Both the position numbers and the translations under genes were made by a program. The notes beneath the pieces are model-generated. The model saw nothing but the letters and a program-made list of their open reading frames with translations. It did no database searches and was not told the origin of the DNA. From Desulfofarcimen acetoxidans DSM 771 (lineage in GTDB: Bacteria > Bacillota > Desulfotomaculia > Desulfotomaculales > Desulfofarciminaceae), in NCBI RefSeq assembly GCF_000024205.1, contig NC_013216.1, positions 4,216,001-4,280,000 of the forward strand: DNA of 64,000 nucleotides, in the 5' to 3' direction. This document shows positions 53,432 through 63,609 of the stretch, piece by piece; the first letter of the stretch is position 1, and the number at the start of each line of letters is the position of its first letter.

Positions 53432-54520
53432 TCACTTTACTTCTGCCATATATGCTTTAACCACAATCTGTCTATCAAATTCCCTTTCTACCTTTTCTCT
53501 ACCTGCCATGCCCATCTTCTTTTTCGTCTCATAATCTAATTCCAAAAAATTCATAACCTTATTTATCAATTCTTTAATATTTCCGCTTTCAAATAGATAA
53601 CCTGTAACTCCATCCTCAACAACGTCTTTAGAACCATTAACTGCTGATGCAATACATATTCTTCCTATAGCTGCAGTCTCTAAAAGCACATTCGGTACAC
53701 CCTCTCCCCCATAAGATGGTAGGATTGTACAATGACATTTTTGAATAAGTGACTTGATATTCTTTTCAAACCCTATATAATTAATAACGCCTTTTGCATG
53801 ATAATAATTAATTACTTCTTTATATTTATCTTCTTCAACAAAACCTGCAATGTAAAAATTTGTTCTAGGGTACCTCTCTTTAATTACTTTAGCACACTTA
53901 AGGTATAGATCAATACCTTTTAATTTCATAATCCTACCTATAAAAACAAAATTAATCTCATCACCGAGTGGTAAATCACATAGTTTATATTGATTTAGGT
54001 TCACTCCAGAACCAGGAATCATACAAAAATTATCTCCAACCATCCCGTTTTTAATAAATAAATCCCTGTCACCAATATTTTGAAAAAAAATCTTGTATGA
54101 CTTCTTAACCGAAATCTTGTACATTACCTTTGCTATTAAACTAACAGCATTGTTCCTCATAAATGTCGAACCAGTTCCCGTTATATTGCAAATTTGTGCA
54201 TTCTTTGTTATGTTAGAGGCTATGGCTCCATAAATATTGGGTTTAATAGTATATGAGAATATGATATCGGGTTTCGTTTTCTGCATTATTTTAATGTAGT
54301 TAATAATCAGCCTTAAGTCTATAATAGGGTTAATTCCCCTGCGATCTACGTGAGTTTCAATAACCTTACATCCCAAGTCACTAAAAAAAATATTTTCTTT
54401 AGCTTTTGGTAAAGAAATAATAACCTCATGTCCGCATTTAACCAGATAAACAATCAATTCTTTTCTAAAATTGTATAGTGTTATAAAATGATTTGATAGT
54501 ATCAGTATTCTCTTACTCAT
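53432..54520 (-). CDS. Glycosyltransferase family 4, CapM-like
   Basis: The 362-residue protein begins MSKRILILSNHFITLYNFRK (GT4 acceptor domain) and has VFIGRIMKLKGIDLYLKCAK and LPSYGGEGVPNVLLETAAIGR, the donor-binding E-x7-E region. It resembles transferases acting on undecaprenyl-linked sugars as second step. It lies behind the initiating sugar transferase. Confidence 0.88.
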   Translation of the reverse strand: MSKRILILSNHFITLYNFRKELIVYLVKCGHEVIISLPKAKENIFFSDLGCKVIETHVDRRGINPIIDLRLIINYIKIMQKTKPDIIFSYTIKPNIYGAIASNITKNAQICNITGTGSTFMRNNAVSLIAKVMYKISVKKSYKIFFQNIGDRDLFIKNGMVGDNFCMIPGSGVNLNQYKLCDLPLGDEINFVFIGRIMKLKGIDLYLKCAKVIKERYPRTNFYIAGFVEEDKYKEVINYYHAKGVINYIGFEKNIKSLIQKCHCTILPSYGGEGVPNVLLETAAIGRICIASAVNGSKDVVEDGVTGYLFESGNIKELINKVMNFLELDYETKKKMGMAGREKVEREFDRQIVVKAYMAEVK

Positions 54521-54656
54521 ATTTCACACCAACCTATTTTCAACTATCCAAACTCAGGCTTTATAAAATTAAAAATCTGAAAATATGTCCTAATATTCCT
54601 GCCTACATACTAGTATTAATATTTATTAACATATCACTCTTCTATTGCCATAAAAA

Positions 54657-55292
54657 CTATCTTTTTGATCCCAATTCATTCTCAATAATTTCATTATGTG
54701 CCGTTGTTTGAGTTCCACCCTCAACAATACCATCACCTTTCAAAACTGACGCAATAGTCCAAATGAAACACTTAAAGTCCATCCAAAAACTTATCTTCTC
54801 AACATACTCCCCATCAAGTTTTGCTTTAACTTTAATAGAAATTTCATCTCTACCATTTATCTGGGCCCATCCAGTAAGCCCGGGGATTATATCATTAGCA
54901 CCATATTTGTCTCTTTCTTCTATAAGATCATATTGATTCCACAAAGCTGGTCTCGGGCCTATAATACTCATTTGCCCAAGCAGGACATTCCAGATTTGAG
55001 GCAACTCATCCAGACTAGATTTCCTTAGGAATTTCCCAATCCTTGTAATATATTGCTCAGGGTTTTCCAATAAATGAGTCGGAGTATCTTTAGGGGTATC
55101 TATCCTCATAGTTCGAAACTTCAATATATTAAAATGGCTCTTATATATACCCACACGCTTTTGTTTAAAAAACACAGGGCCTTTCGAGTCAAACTTAATT
55201 GCTATGAATAAAAATAAAAATACAGGCGATAATATAAAAATAGTTATTAACGAAAAAATAAAATCTAAAAGTCTTTTAATTTTGAAATACAT
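54657..55292 (-). CDS. Initiating undecaprenyl-phosphate sugar-1-phosphate transferase
   Basis: The 211-residue membrane protein has one N-terminal helix hairpin (LLDFIFSLITIFILSPVFLF), KFDSKGPVFFKQKRVGIY, FRTMRID, LRKSSLDELPQIWNVLLGQMS and GPRP, all typical of the short PglC/WcaJ-core family. It puts the first sugar phosphate on the lipid carrier. The sugar cannot be read from the sequence; galactose or a diacetylated bacillosamine-type sugar would both fit nearby enzymes. Confidence 0.9.
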   Translation of the reverse strand: MYFKIKRLLDFIFSLITIFILSPVFLFLFIAIKFDSKGPVFFKQKRVGIYKSHFNILKFRTMRIDTPKDTPTHLLENPEQYITRIGKFLRKSSLDELPQIWNVLLGQMSIIGPRPALWNQYDLIEERDKYGANDIIPGLTGWAQINGRDEISIKVKAKLDGEYVEKISFWMDFKCFIWTIASVLKGDGIVEGGTQTTAHNEIIENELGSKR

Positions 55293-55493
55293 CTTTTTGA
55301 CTCCTCACAAGTTTGCTGGTAGGATCATTCCTTAAAATTGATGTAGTGGTGGGGGCCTGTACCACAGGTAAATATAAAGATATTGATTTAACTACCATTG
55401 CTCCCTAGTAGAGCAATTATTAATTATTATTGAACCACAAATCAACATGGTATATAATTCCCTGTAATAAATAATAAGTGGGGAAAATAACTA

Positions 55494-56290
55494 TGCCATT
55501 CATGAGCCAAAGAGCAGAATTAGACTTAACAACAGAAGAAGTAAATAAATTGGAAAAAATTATACATTCAAGAACAGAAAGTGTAAGTCACATTGAATGA
55601 ACTAAAATGTTTCTCTTGTATCATTGAGGAGAAACAATAGCATCAATGCTAGAATATTAGAGACAAACCGTGCTAAAGTAGAGCGTCATATAGATAAGGT
55701 TTTACAATTTGGTTTGGATGCGGCACTCAATTAATATTCCAATATATGCCTATATATCATGTGATGAAAAACCTGATATTCAGGCTATAGAAAACACTGT
55801 TCCTAATCTCCCTCCTTTTCCTGGAACTTATTCATGTTTTACTCGTGATTATGAATATATTCGCCGTGGCACACTTAGTCTAATGGTTGGTATTGATTTG
55901 GTAACAGGTCATATATTGGCTCAAGTAGAAGACCATCATCGTAACAGTGAGTTTGTAGAATTCCTAAAAATGATAGATGAGCACTACAAAGATAAAGAAA
56001 AAATTATAGTTATATTGGACAACCACTCGGCTTATATTTCTAAAGAAACTCGGGCTTACCTTAATACTGTTCCAAATCGTTTTGAATTTGTTTTTATACC
56101 TAAAAATGGATCTTGGTTGAACTTAATAGAATCATTTTTCGGTAAAATGGCCCAAACAATGCTGAGGGCTATCAGAATAAAATCAAAAGAAAAACTTAAA
56201 GATAGAATCTATAAATACATAAAGGAAATTAATGATTTCCCGATAATCTATCGCTTCAGAAATAAAATGGATGATATGGTGATTTTCTAA
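55494..56290 (+). pseudogene. IS630-family transposase, degraded
   Basis: An ATG opens MPFMSQRAELDLTTEEVNKL, stopped by TGA after SHIE. The DDE part follows in another frame: SLMVGIDLVTGHILAQVEDH, IVILDNHSAYISKETRAYL and PKNGSWLNLIESFFGKMAQT. Outer ends GAGCAATTATTAATTATTAT (55411) and its inverted partner near 56320 are both next to TA, as expected for IS630. Confidence 0.8.
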
Positions 56291-56321
56291 ATAATTAGCA
56301 TTAATTATAATTGCTTAGCCA

Positions 56322-56663
56322 TTATTTACATCATCATCAATAAAGCCTACCGGCAAATACTAACTGTCATAATTTATCAATTCACAAAGCAATAACAATA
56401 ACTTTTTCTGTCGTAACCACCTTAACTATAGTCATTAGCTCACCAATACTAGCATAGGCCCATACCCTTTAATAGAGGCCAAATGCATAAAAAATACAAG
56501 CATAACAATTGCACAATTTGGAGCAAAATTCATATATTCACCAAAAACCTTACTTAATTCAGCCCACTAGGGAAACTAATAAGAACTGGAATAATCATTG
56601 ACAAGATTATCAACAGTTTAATGACACACCAGTAAAATTAGTAATCTTGCCCTACCATTCATG
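56322..56663 (-). pseudogene. Relic of the CapD/PglF dehydratase N-terminus
   Basis: Start MNGRARLLILLVCH parallels MSGKARLLVLLCCD of the gene ending at 36447. NFAPNCAIVMLVFF and the stretch around GPMLVLVS follow, with stops. The far end matches the region near DDASKQGM and CATCATCAATAAA at 35.9 kb. An internal part is missing. It lies directly beside the initiating transferase, separated by an IS630 relic. Confidence 0.75.
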
Positions 56664-56937
56664 TAAATTCAACTAATACCTTCTTAACTCTCATGTTTTT
56701 TGAAATCACAACCCACAAATGAAAATAGGTAGCATTTTTAAATGAGACATCTTGTATTAAATTTAGAGTAAGGCAAAAGAATAGAAGTTGATTCTTAATT
56801 GGTGGATATTACACCAATACTTAACTTGGCCCTCTTCGAGTACAACCCACTGTGACATCCTCTGGATAGCACGTGCATTAAATTTCTTATAACTCAGGGG
56901 GCCATTCTTGCCAAATCAAAACATGAGATGTTATTAA

Positions 56938-58178
56938 ATGGAAGCCATTCTTAATTACTGTTGTGGTCTTGACGTACATAGAGATACAATTGTAGCTTGC
57001 CTACTAAAAGAACCTTTTAATCGTAAACATGAATCAACTATAAGAGAATTTTCAGCTTTACCATATGATTTAAAGCAACTCCGAGACTGGTTAATTAAAG
57101 AGAACTACTATCACGTGGCTAGGAAAGTACCGGAGTTTATTGGCAACCAGTATATAATGTATTAGAAAACGCCTGTGATGGTTCAATGGTAATTTTAATT
57201 GTAAACGCTCGGCATATGAAAAACGTCCCTAGTAAAAAAACTGACATTAAAGATGCCGAGTGGATTGCCCAGTTACTTAGATCCGGGCTTCTTAAGGGTA
57301 GTTTTATCCCATCAAAACAGCCAAGAAATTACGTGTGATTTAACGAGATATCGCAAAAGTATAGTTGAAGAAGCTACTACTCAGAAAAACCGGATTGAAA
57401 AGTTCCTACCAAGCTGTGGGATTAAATTGTCATCTTTTCTTTCCGATGCTTTTGGTGTATCAGGACGAGCAATTTTAGAACATCTTTATAAACATGGAGA
57501 AATCTCAGTTGCACAACTAGAAAAATATCTTAAAGGTCGTCTCCGCAATAAAAAGGATGACGTAGCCCTTACTGTTAGAGGTAAACTTTCACCGCATCAA
57601 CAAAATTTTTTTGGCATGAAATTGAAACATTTATATCAACTGGAGGCTCATCTTCAAGAAATTGACGATAAGATTAATCATGCATTGATAATGTTTCAAA
57701 AACAGTTAAAATTACTTGATGAAATTCCTGGTATAGATGAGGTAGTCGCAGCAGCTATAATTGCCGGGATCGACACGGATATGAAAAATTTCTCCTCATC
57801 AGCCCACATATATTCCTAAGCCGGTCTTAGTCCGGGGAACAATGAGAGTGCAGGAAAAAAGTCTGTACGAATAACTAAGGGTAATAGATATATAAAACGA
57901 ATTTTATTTGAAGTAGCTTAGTGTGTTACTCGTGTTCGTAAAACATATCTCTCAAACTGGTATTGGAAAGTCAAACAGTGCCACGGAGCCAAAAAAGCCA
58001 AATATCTCTAGCCAGAAAAATACTAACTATAATCTTTGCCCTTCTGAAGAATAATGATAATTCATATGAGAAAGAAGTATATTTAGAACAGCAACAAAGA
58101 ATATCAGAACTACGTCAAAAAGCTATAATTAGAGAATTGACTAGTTGTGGTTTTATTATAACGCCTCCGAGTGCATAA
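56938..58178 (+). pseudogene. IS110-family transposase, second type
   Basis: Segments MEAILNYCCGLDVHRDTIVA, DLTRYRKSIVEEATTQKNRIEK and LLDEIPGIDEVVAAAIIAGI, then SPGNNESAGKKSVRITKGN and a C-terminal piece, are spread over three frames with stops. The DEDD start and transposase_20 motifs identify the family. Not functional. Confidence 0.85.
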
Positions 58179-58950
58179 ATAAATTTAAGTTTTATTTCTG
58201 AAATTATGGGGTGATTGATTTCCACATCCAGGGCTTGTTTTGCCCTTTTGGAATTTTGAAGTACTCAACACCCAAATGACTCCGAACAACTAGGACAACC
58301 TATTTTCTCATTAATCCCAAGTTTTGCATAAGATATTTCCAAGTATAGGCGTATCAAGGACTAAGGTATCTTTTAACAAAGACATTCGCTACTACACACT
58401 TTTTTCTACCGGTTCCAGACGCCTTATTCTGCATATTATTACTTATATCGGGTTAATTCTCGAATGAATGTAGTAAAATAGTTCCAAATAATAATTTCAA
58501 TTAACCGTTTATTTGTAATTTGTGGCTTCTTCCCTTGTATTTAATGGCTTGTATTAATTATATTGGTACATATGAACTCAATACATTGATACTACAAATA
58601 TTCTACCCAAACCCCTATATTTATCAAGGTCAAACTATATTTTAAATAATGTTATTAGCTACTACACTTTTATAATCTGCACCTCTTAGGCATTAATATT
58701 ACTGGAGTTAGTAAATATTTACGCCAAACTCCAGATTAATAGAGAAAGTTATAGTAATAACAACAATATTTATCAAGCTATTATTAATTTACCACATCTT
58801 CTCTTAAAATCCTGCAAATTATATAATTTTATTTGCTTTTTTTTAATTCCACTTTGATACCATAAAATCCTGCCTCATTTTTTTGCTAATATTATCAAAA
58901 TAAGTTAAACTAAAAACAATTGTTTGTTATAATAACATGGGGTGATAAAA
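58179..58950. other. AT-rich region without recognisable gene
   Basis: No open frame above noise, no named repeat and no clear terminator. It includes the promoter side of the ABC transporter. GGGGTGAT at 58939-58946 serves as its ribosome binding site. Confidence 0.5.
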
Positions 58951-59649
58951 TTGTTAATTAATATGGGAAATGTGAGCATGTCCTACAAAACCAAATCCGG
59001 TCCCACAAAAATATTACATGATATTAATCTAAATATTTATAAGGATGAGTTTGTAGCTATAACCGGCCCATCCGGTGCCGGCAAAACAACTCTCCTCAAC
59101 TTAATAGGCCTTCTGGAGAAACCTTCCGGCGGCTCCTACCATTTCATGGGTCAACCTGTTTCCTCATTGTCAGGTTTTAAACTTGGCTTAATACGCAACC
59201 GACATATCGGCTTTGTCTTTCAGGATTTTGAACTGATTAACGATCTCACAATTTTTAAAAATGTAGAGCTGCCCCTGATATATGGCGGTATTTCACACCG
59301 GCAAAGAATACAAAAAGTAACCAGGGTTTTAACCAAACTAGGCCTGTCCAAACACCTGCATTACCTGCCTGTACAGCTTTCAGGCGGCCAGCAGCAGAGG
59401 GTAGCCCTGGCACGAGCCATGGTAACCGAACCGGCTTTGCTCATATGCGATGAACCGACGGGCAATTTGGATTGCCAAACGGCTGAAGTAATCTTATCCC
59501 TGTTGGAGAAATTGCACCGGCAGGGGTGCGCCCTGGTTATTGTAACTCACGATATGAAAGTGGCAGCAAGGGCCAAACGAATCATTATTATGGAAAATGG
59601 TATGATTATATCCACAAAAAATATAATATCACAAGAGGAAGAAAAATGA
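58951..59649 (+). CDS. ABC transporter ATP-binding protein, MacB/LolD type
   Basis: The protein has about 232 residues from TTG, four bases behind GGGGTGAT. A GTG nine bases earlier is possible. It has Walker A ITGPSGAGKTTLLNLIG, LSGGQQQRVALARAMV signature and Walker B ALLICDEPTGNLD. The family drives FtsX-like permeases that export peptides or lipids or act in envelope stress. The stop overlaps the permease start (ATGA). Confidence 0.92.
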   Translation: MLINMGNVSMSYKTKSGPTKILHDINLNIYKDEFVAITGPSGAGKTTLLNLIGLLEKPSGGSYHFMGQPVSSLSGFKLGLIRNRHIGFVFQDFELINDLTIFKNVELPLIYGGISHRQRIQKVTRVLTKLGLSKHLHYLPVQLSGGQQQRVALARAMVTEPALLICDEPTGNLDCQTAEVILSLLEKLHRQGCALVIVTHDMKVAARAKRIIIMENGMIISTKNIISQEEEK

Positions 59650-60857
59650 AACTATTTGTTAACTTTAGGCAGGCTGTGAGGGGAATTTTTAAAAAGAAGG
59701 TGCGTGCTTTTTTGGCTATGTTAGGTATCAGCACCTCCATAGCTTCTATAATTCTTTTACTTTCACTAGGGCAGGGTGTGCAGGAAAAGGTATCTTCACA
59801 GTTTGAGGCTCTGGGGGCTAACCAACTTATAATCATTCCCATGCGCACTCTCAAAACCACCTCTAACCAACCGGACTTTTTGAGAGGTCTGCCTACATTT
59901 ACCGGCACTCTGAGTCTGGAAGATATTGATGCTATTCAAAAAGTACCTGACGTGGCTGTGGCAGCGCCTCAATCGGAAAATGTCCTCACTGTAGTAAGGC
60001 CGGGTGGTATTAACAGCGCAGATACCTTAATCACCGGCGTTACACCGGAGTACTTTACACTGGCAAAGCTAAATCTTTCAGCAGGTCAATTTTTCACTTC
60101 CGCTGATGAAACATCACAGAATGTTGTTCTTGGCAGCGCCGTTAAAGAAACCCTATTTGGTGAAGAAAACGCCCTGGGCCAACAAATTATCATTAGAAAT
60201 AAAAGATTTAATGTTGCCGGTGTGCTGGAACCTAAAGAAAGCATAGGTTTTTCTTTTAATGAAAGAGTATATCTGCCTATTGAAAAAGCTCAGTCTATTA
60301 CCGGGCTGGATAAGCTGTCCCTGATTCTGGTACAGGCAAAAAGCAATGATGTGGTAGACAGGTGCAAGGATAAAATCGGCTCAGCACTTCGCCCGCTGCA
60401 TAAAACCACTGACTACAGTATTCTAAAACAGGGTGAAATGCTCTCTATGATTGACAAGTTTTCTGCCGTACTGACTGCTATGCTAACCGGAATTACAGGA
60501 ATAACACTGGTCATTTCGGCAATCGGGATTACTAACGTAATGCTGTTGACAGCTATTGAGAGGACAAGGGAAATAGGGATCAGGAAGGTACTGGGGGCAA
60601 CCACTTTTGATATCTTCATACAATTTGTCTTTGAGGCCGTTCTTATAGCCGCCCTGGCAGGTTTAATCGGTATCGCGGCGGGTTACGGGTTTATCAAGAT
60701 ATTATCGCACTACCTGCCGTCCCTACCCTTTAAAATCACCTGGTTATCGATCGCCAGGACAGGGCTGGCGGCAACTACTGCCGGCATTATCTTCGGCCTC
60801 TACCCGGCTGTCCGGGCCGCCCTGCTGCAGCCGGCCAGAGCTATCAGACATAAATAA
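59646..60857 (+). CDS. MacB-type ABC transporter permease
   Basis: The 403-residue protein starts MKLFVNFRQAVRGIFKKKVR at the overlap with the ATPase. An N-terminal helix, a large extracytoplasmic MacB_PCD domain (residues 45-250) and three C-terminal helices of the FtsX domain (GIGRTREIGIRKVLGA-like, here ERTREIGIRKVLGATTFDIF) are visible. Its substrate is not evident. It is on the strand opposite to the capsule genes around it. Confidence 0.92.
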   Translation: MKLFVNFRQAVRGIFKKKVRAFLAMLGISTSIASIILLLSLGQGVQEKVSSQFEALGANQLIIIPMRTLKTTSNQPDFLRGLPTFTGTLSLEDIDAIQKVPDVAVAAPQSENVLTVVRPGGINSADTLITGVTPEYFTLAKLNLSAGQFFTSADETSQNVVLGSAVKETLFGEENALGQQIIIRNKRFNVAGVLEPKESIGFSFNERVYLPIEKAQSITGLDKLSLILVQAKSNDVVDRCKDKIGSALRPLHKTTDYSILKQGEMLSMIDKFSAVLTAMLTGITGITLVISAIGITNVMLLTAIERTREIGIRKVLGATTFDIFIQFVFEAVLIAALAGLIGIAAGYGFIKILSHYLPSLPFKITWLSIARTGLAATTAGIIFGLYPAVRAALLQPARAIRHK

Positions 60858-60860
60858 AGA

Positions 60861-60898
60861 CCTGCGGCACGGGCAGCAGGTCTTATGGTTATTTTTTT
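60861..60898. terminator. Hairpin terminator between converging genes
   Basis: AGACCTGC and GCAGGTCT enclose GGCACGGGCA, followed by a T-rich run. It serves the permease and possibly the PRC-barrel gene. Confidence 0.7.
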
Positions 60899-61146
60899 TG
60901 CCAGGCATCAACATCTACCAATACAGCATCCACACCGATTTTCCTGATTTTATCCCAGGGAACTACAATATCCTGGCCCGCACTCATCAAGCCCATGTAT
61001 TTCTTTTTAGGGGTTTTCAGCACTAATGCCACTACATTGCCGGCCGCGCTGTCGATATGGATATCTTTCACCGGGCCGAGACGCGACCCGTCAGACAGGT
61101 TTATAATATCCCTTCTAGCTAAATCAGAAATCTTAAACATCGTCAT
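60889..61146 (-). CDS. YlmC/YmxH-family PRC-barrel protein
   Basis: The 85-residue protein (MTMFKISDLARRDIINLSDG, SRLGPVKDIHIDSAAGNVVA, VPWDKIRKIGVDAVLVDV) is one PRC-barrel of the sporulation-linked YlmC/YmxH family. The function is poorly known. It follows cpsD on the same strand by about 50 bases but may have its own promoter. Confidence 0.85.
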   Translation of the reverse strand: MTMFKISDLARRDIINLSDGSRLGPVKDIHIDSAAGNVVALVLKTPKKKYMGLMSAGQDIVVPWDKIRKIGVDAVLVDVDAWQKK

Positions 61147-61196
61147 CCACCTCCTTGCACCAGACTATGCGGGAGGTGCTCAATTGGTTACCCGAA

Positions 61197-61937
61197 TCAC
61201 ATAGTAGCTGCCGGCAAATTTTTTTTGCGGTGGCCTTTATTTTTTGGCTTTTTGCCACCATCCTCGCCACTGTAATAATAGTAGTAATAATAATATTCTT
61301 CACCCTGGACATTCAACATATTCAAAACAGTTCCTATAATCCGGGCATTCACATTCAACAATAATTCTTTGGCCTTCAGCGTCATTTCTATCTTGGCTTG
61401 TCCGGATGCCACTACCAGCAAAACCCCGTCCACATTTGCTGCCATCAGCGCTGCATCGGTAACAGGCACTACAGGCGGAGTATCCACCAGAATAATGTCA
61501 AACACCTCATACAGCTCGGCAATAAAGTTTTTCATGCGCTGTGATCCCAGCAATTCAGAGGGGTTAGGCGGGGTCGGTCCGGTGGGCAGCAGCTTGAGGC
61601 CTTCAATTCCCACATCCAAAAGCCCTTTCATAAGTGAAAGCTCTCCAATTAAAACATTGGACAAACCTTTAATATTGCTAAGCTCAAATATTTTGTGCTG
61701 TGTGGGTTTCCTCATATCACAATCAATAATTAAAACCTTTAACCCGGCCTGGGCAAAAGCAACTGCCAGGTTGGCCACGGTTAATGACTTTCCTTCATTG
61801 GGCCCCGCGCTGGTTACCAACAAAGACTTAATCGGCTTGTCCAGGCTGGAAAACTGAATATTGGTTCTCAATATCCGGTATGCCTCGGCAATCGGTGATT
61901 TAGGACTATGCAATGTGATTAACTTCTCTACAGCCAT
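61197..61937 (-). CDS. cpsD: CpsD/CapB bacterial tyrosine kinase
   Basis: The 246-residue BY-kinase has Walker A SAGPNEGKSLTVANLA, Walker A' LIIDCDMRKP and Walker B IILVDTPP. The C-terminus carries eight tyrosines in a row (EEYYYYYYYYSGEDGG), the autophosphorylation cluster, and a basic tail. It works with the separate membrane activator CpsC upstream and is reversed by CpsB, setting chain length of the polysaccharide. Confidence 0.93.
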   Translation of the reverse strand: MAVEKLITLHSPKSPIAEAYRILRTNIQFSSLDKPIKSLLVTSAGPNEGKSLTVANLAVAFAQAGLKVLIIDCDMRKPTQHKIFELSNIKGLSNVLIGELSLMKGLLDVGIEGLKLLPTGPTPPNPSELLGSQRMKNFIAELYEVFDIILVDTPPVVPVTDAALMAANVDGVLLVVASGQAKIEMTLKAKELLLNVNARIIGTVLNMLNVQGEEYYYYYYYYSGEDGGKKPKNKGHRKKNLPAATM

Positions 61938-61958
61938 GCTGGTGACTCCCTCCGCCCG

Positions 61959-62624
61959 TTAAGCATCTATTTTGGGTATTACACCCAGCACCGGAAGTTC
62001 CAAATACCGGTTGATGTCTTCGTTGGTTTTAATTGTCTGGTCTAAAAACTCCAGTAAAAATACCAGCCCTACGGCTGCCATCAAACCAATAACACCCGCC
62101 AGCAGGATGTTCATTTTTTTGTTCGGCTTCACCGGTGCCGGAGCAGGCACTGCCGGATCTACAATGTTAACATTATCCAGCTTCATAACCTCAACAACTT
62201 TTTTCATAAATACCTGTCCGGAAATATTAGCCAGGCGCGCCGCTTTGTCCGGACTGGCATCTTCAATGGAAATTGAAATTAATTGCGTGTCACGCACCGG
62301 CTCCACATTTATCTTAGCGCTGAATGCCTCCGGAGTAATATCCAGCTTCTCCTGTTCAATTATTTTCTCGGCCACAGTCCGGCTCTTGGCAATCTGGCTG
62401 TAGGTTTTAACTAACTGGTTAGCCGTCAGGATATCATTATACTGCAAAAGCGGCCCGTTTTCGCCGGCATAAGTCTTGCCAACCATAAGAGTTGTGGAGG
62501 ACTTATAAATCGGGGTTATCAGAAAATAGCTGACGATTCCGCTGGTCAACATGGCTGCTATGGGCAAAATAATCAGGAACCACTTGCCTTTCTTCAATAT
62601 TCCAAGGATATCCCTCAGTTCCAC
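61959..62624 (-). CDS. cpsC: CpsC/Wzz-type chain-length determinant
   Basis: The protein has 221 residues from a GTG, eight bases after GGGGAG. An upstream ATG adds nine residues but lacks a ribosome binding site. It has two transmembrane helices (FLIILPIAAMLTSGIVSYFL, NILLAGVIGLMAAVGLVFLL) around an extracytoplasmic helical domain, with a proline-rich PAVPAPAPVKPNKK before the second helix. It activates CpsD and controls polymer length. Confidence 0.9.
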   Translation of the reverse strand: MELRDILGILKKGKWFLIILPIAAMLTSGIVSYFLITPIYKSSTTLMVGKTYAGENGPLLQYNDILTANQLVKTYSQIAKSRTVAEKIIEQEKLDITPEAFSAKINVEPVRDTQLISISIEDASPDKAARLANISGQVFMKKVVEVMKLDNVNIVDPAVPAPAPVKPNKKMNILLAGVIGLMAAVGLVFLLEFLDQTIKTNEDINRYLELPVLGVIPKIDA

Positions 62625-62758
62625 TCTTTTCACTCCCCAAATATAATACAATGCAATTTATTATATAACATGACAACAACCTATAAATTCTTCTACAAAG
62701 TTTAGAAATGTCCTGCTGTCAGCGGAAAAAATAAATTTTTACAATAAGACAGATTATG

Positions 62759-63559
62759 TTAATACGTTTTTCTTTTTCTGACTACAATTTGCCGTAATTT
62801 CCCCAGAAATCCTTTCTTGGCTTGCAGCATATCTAGAGGCCCGACATTTATATCCGCGTTATTTATTAATAATTGCGGGTTTTTCCTAATCCATTCTGTT
62901 TCTATTTGTAATATCTTTTCTATGTAATCGCTGGCTTTAACCAGTGAAGCCAGTCTCCTTCCCGGTGAATGGGCATCAGTGGCTAAAAAATGAACCCACC
63001 TTAATTTCAAAAACTGCAGGGCGGCAGCTTTTACCGATTCTCCGTACTCACCCAGCAGACTGGTGGCATTTACCTGTGCCAGTACCCCATTGCTGACCAG
63101 CTTGTACAAAAAAGACGGATCGGAAGCTATCCCCTTGTTGCGTTCGGGATGAGCAATAACAGGAGTTATTCCCAGCAGTTTCAACTCGTATATTACATGT
63201 TCCGTATACTGCGGAACAGTGGCCATGGGAAGCTCCATCAATAAATATCTGCCGCCGTCATTGACAGTCAGCACTTCCCCGCTTTTTACCAGAGCGGGCA
63301 GGGCGATATCACAGTAGGCCTCAGTACCGGGAAGGATGCTCAGGGGGAGCTTCTCCCTGTCTATGTGAGACTGCAATGCCCTGACCGCCTCAAGCACCTT
63401 GTCTCTCCTGTTTTCCATAACACCCGGTATAAAATGCGGGGTGGCTACTATCGTACCGATACCGTTTTCCACAGCGGCAGAGGCCATGGCCAGAGAGGTC
63501 TGCAGGTCCGGTGAACCGTCATCCAGGCCCGGCAAAATATGCGAATGCACATCTATCAT
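62759..63559 (-). CDS. cpsB: CpsB/YwqE-type tyrosine phosphatase
   Basis: The 266-residue PHP-fold enzyme has MIDVHSHILPGLDDGSPD, IVATPHFIPG, LPGTEAYCD, VIAHPERNKGI and FLATDAHSPGRR, the metal ligands of the Firmicutes capsule phosphatases. It dephosphorylates CpsD. It is the first capsule gene after the hexomutase and lies 135 bases before cpsC. Confidence 0.93.
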   Translation of the reverse strand: MIDVHSHILPGLDDGSPDLQTSLAMASAAVENGIGTIVATPHFIPGVMENRRDKVLEAVRALQSHIDREKLPLSILPGTEAYCDIALPALVKSGEVLTVNDGGRYLLMELPMATVPQYTEHVIYELKLLGITPVIAHPERNKGIASDPSFLYKLVSNGVLAQVNATSLLGEYGESVKAAALQFLKLRWVHFLATDAHSPGRRLASLVKASDYIEKILQIETEWIRKNPQLLINNADINVGPLDMLQAKKGFLGKLRQIVVRKRKTY

Positions 63560-63586
63560 AGCATTTTCCTTTCCTGAAATAAATAA

Positions 63587-63601
63587 CCCGCCTGAGGCGG
63601 G
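63587..63601 (-). terminator. Short GC hairpin behind the hexomutase gene
   Basis: CCCGCCTCAGGCGGG on the minus strand, followed by TTATTTATTTC. It separates the mutase transcript from cpsB, though the T-run is weak. Confidence 0.55.
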
Positions 63602-63609
63602 AATAATTT

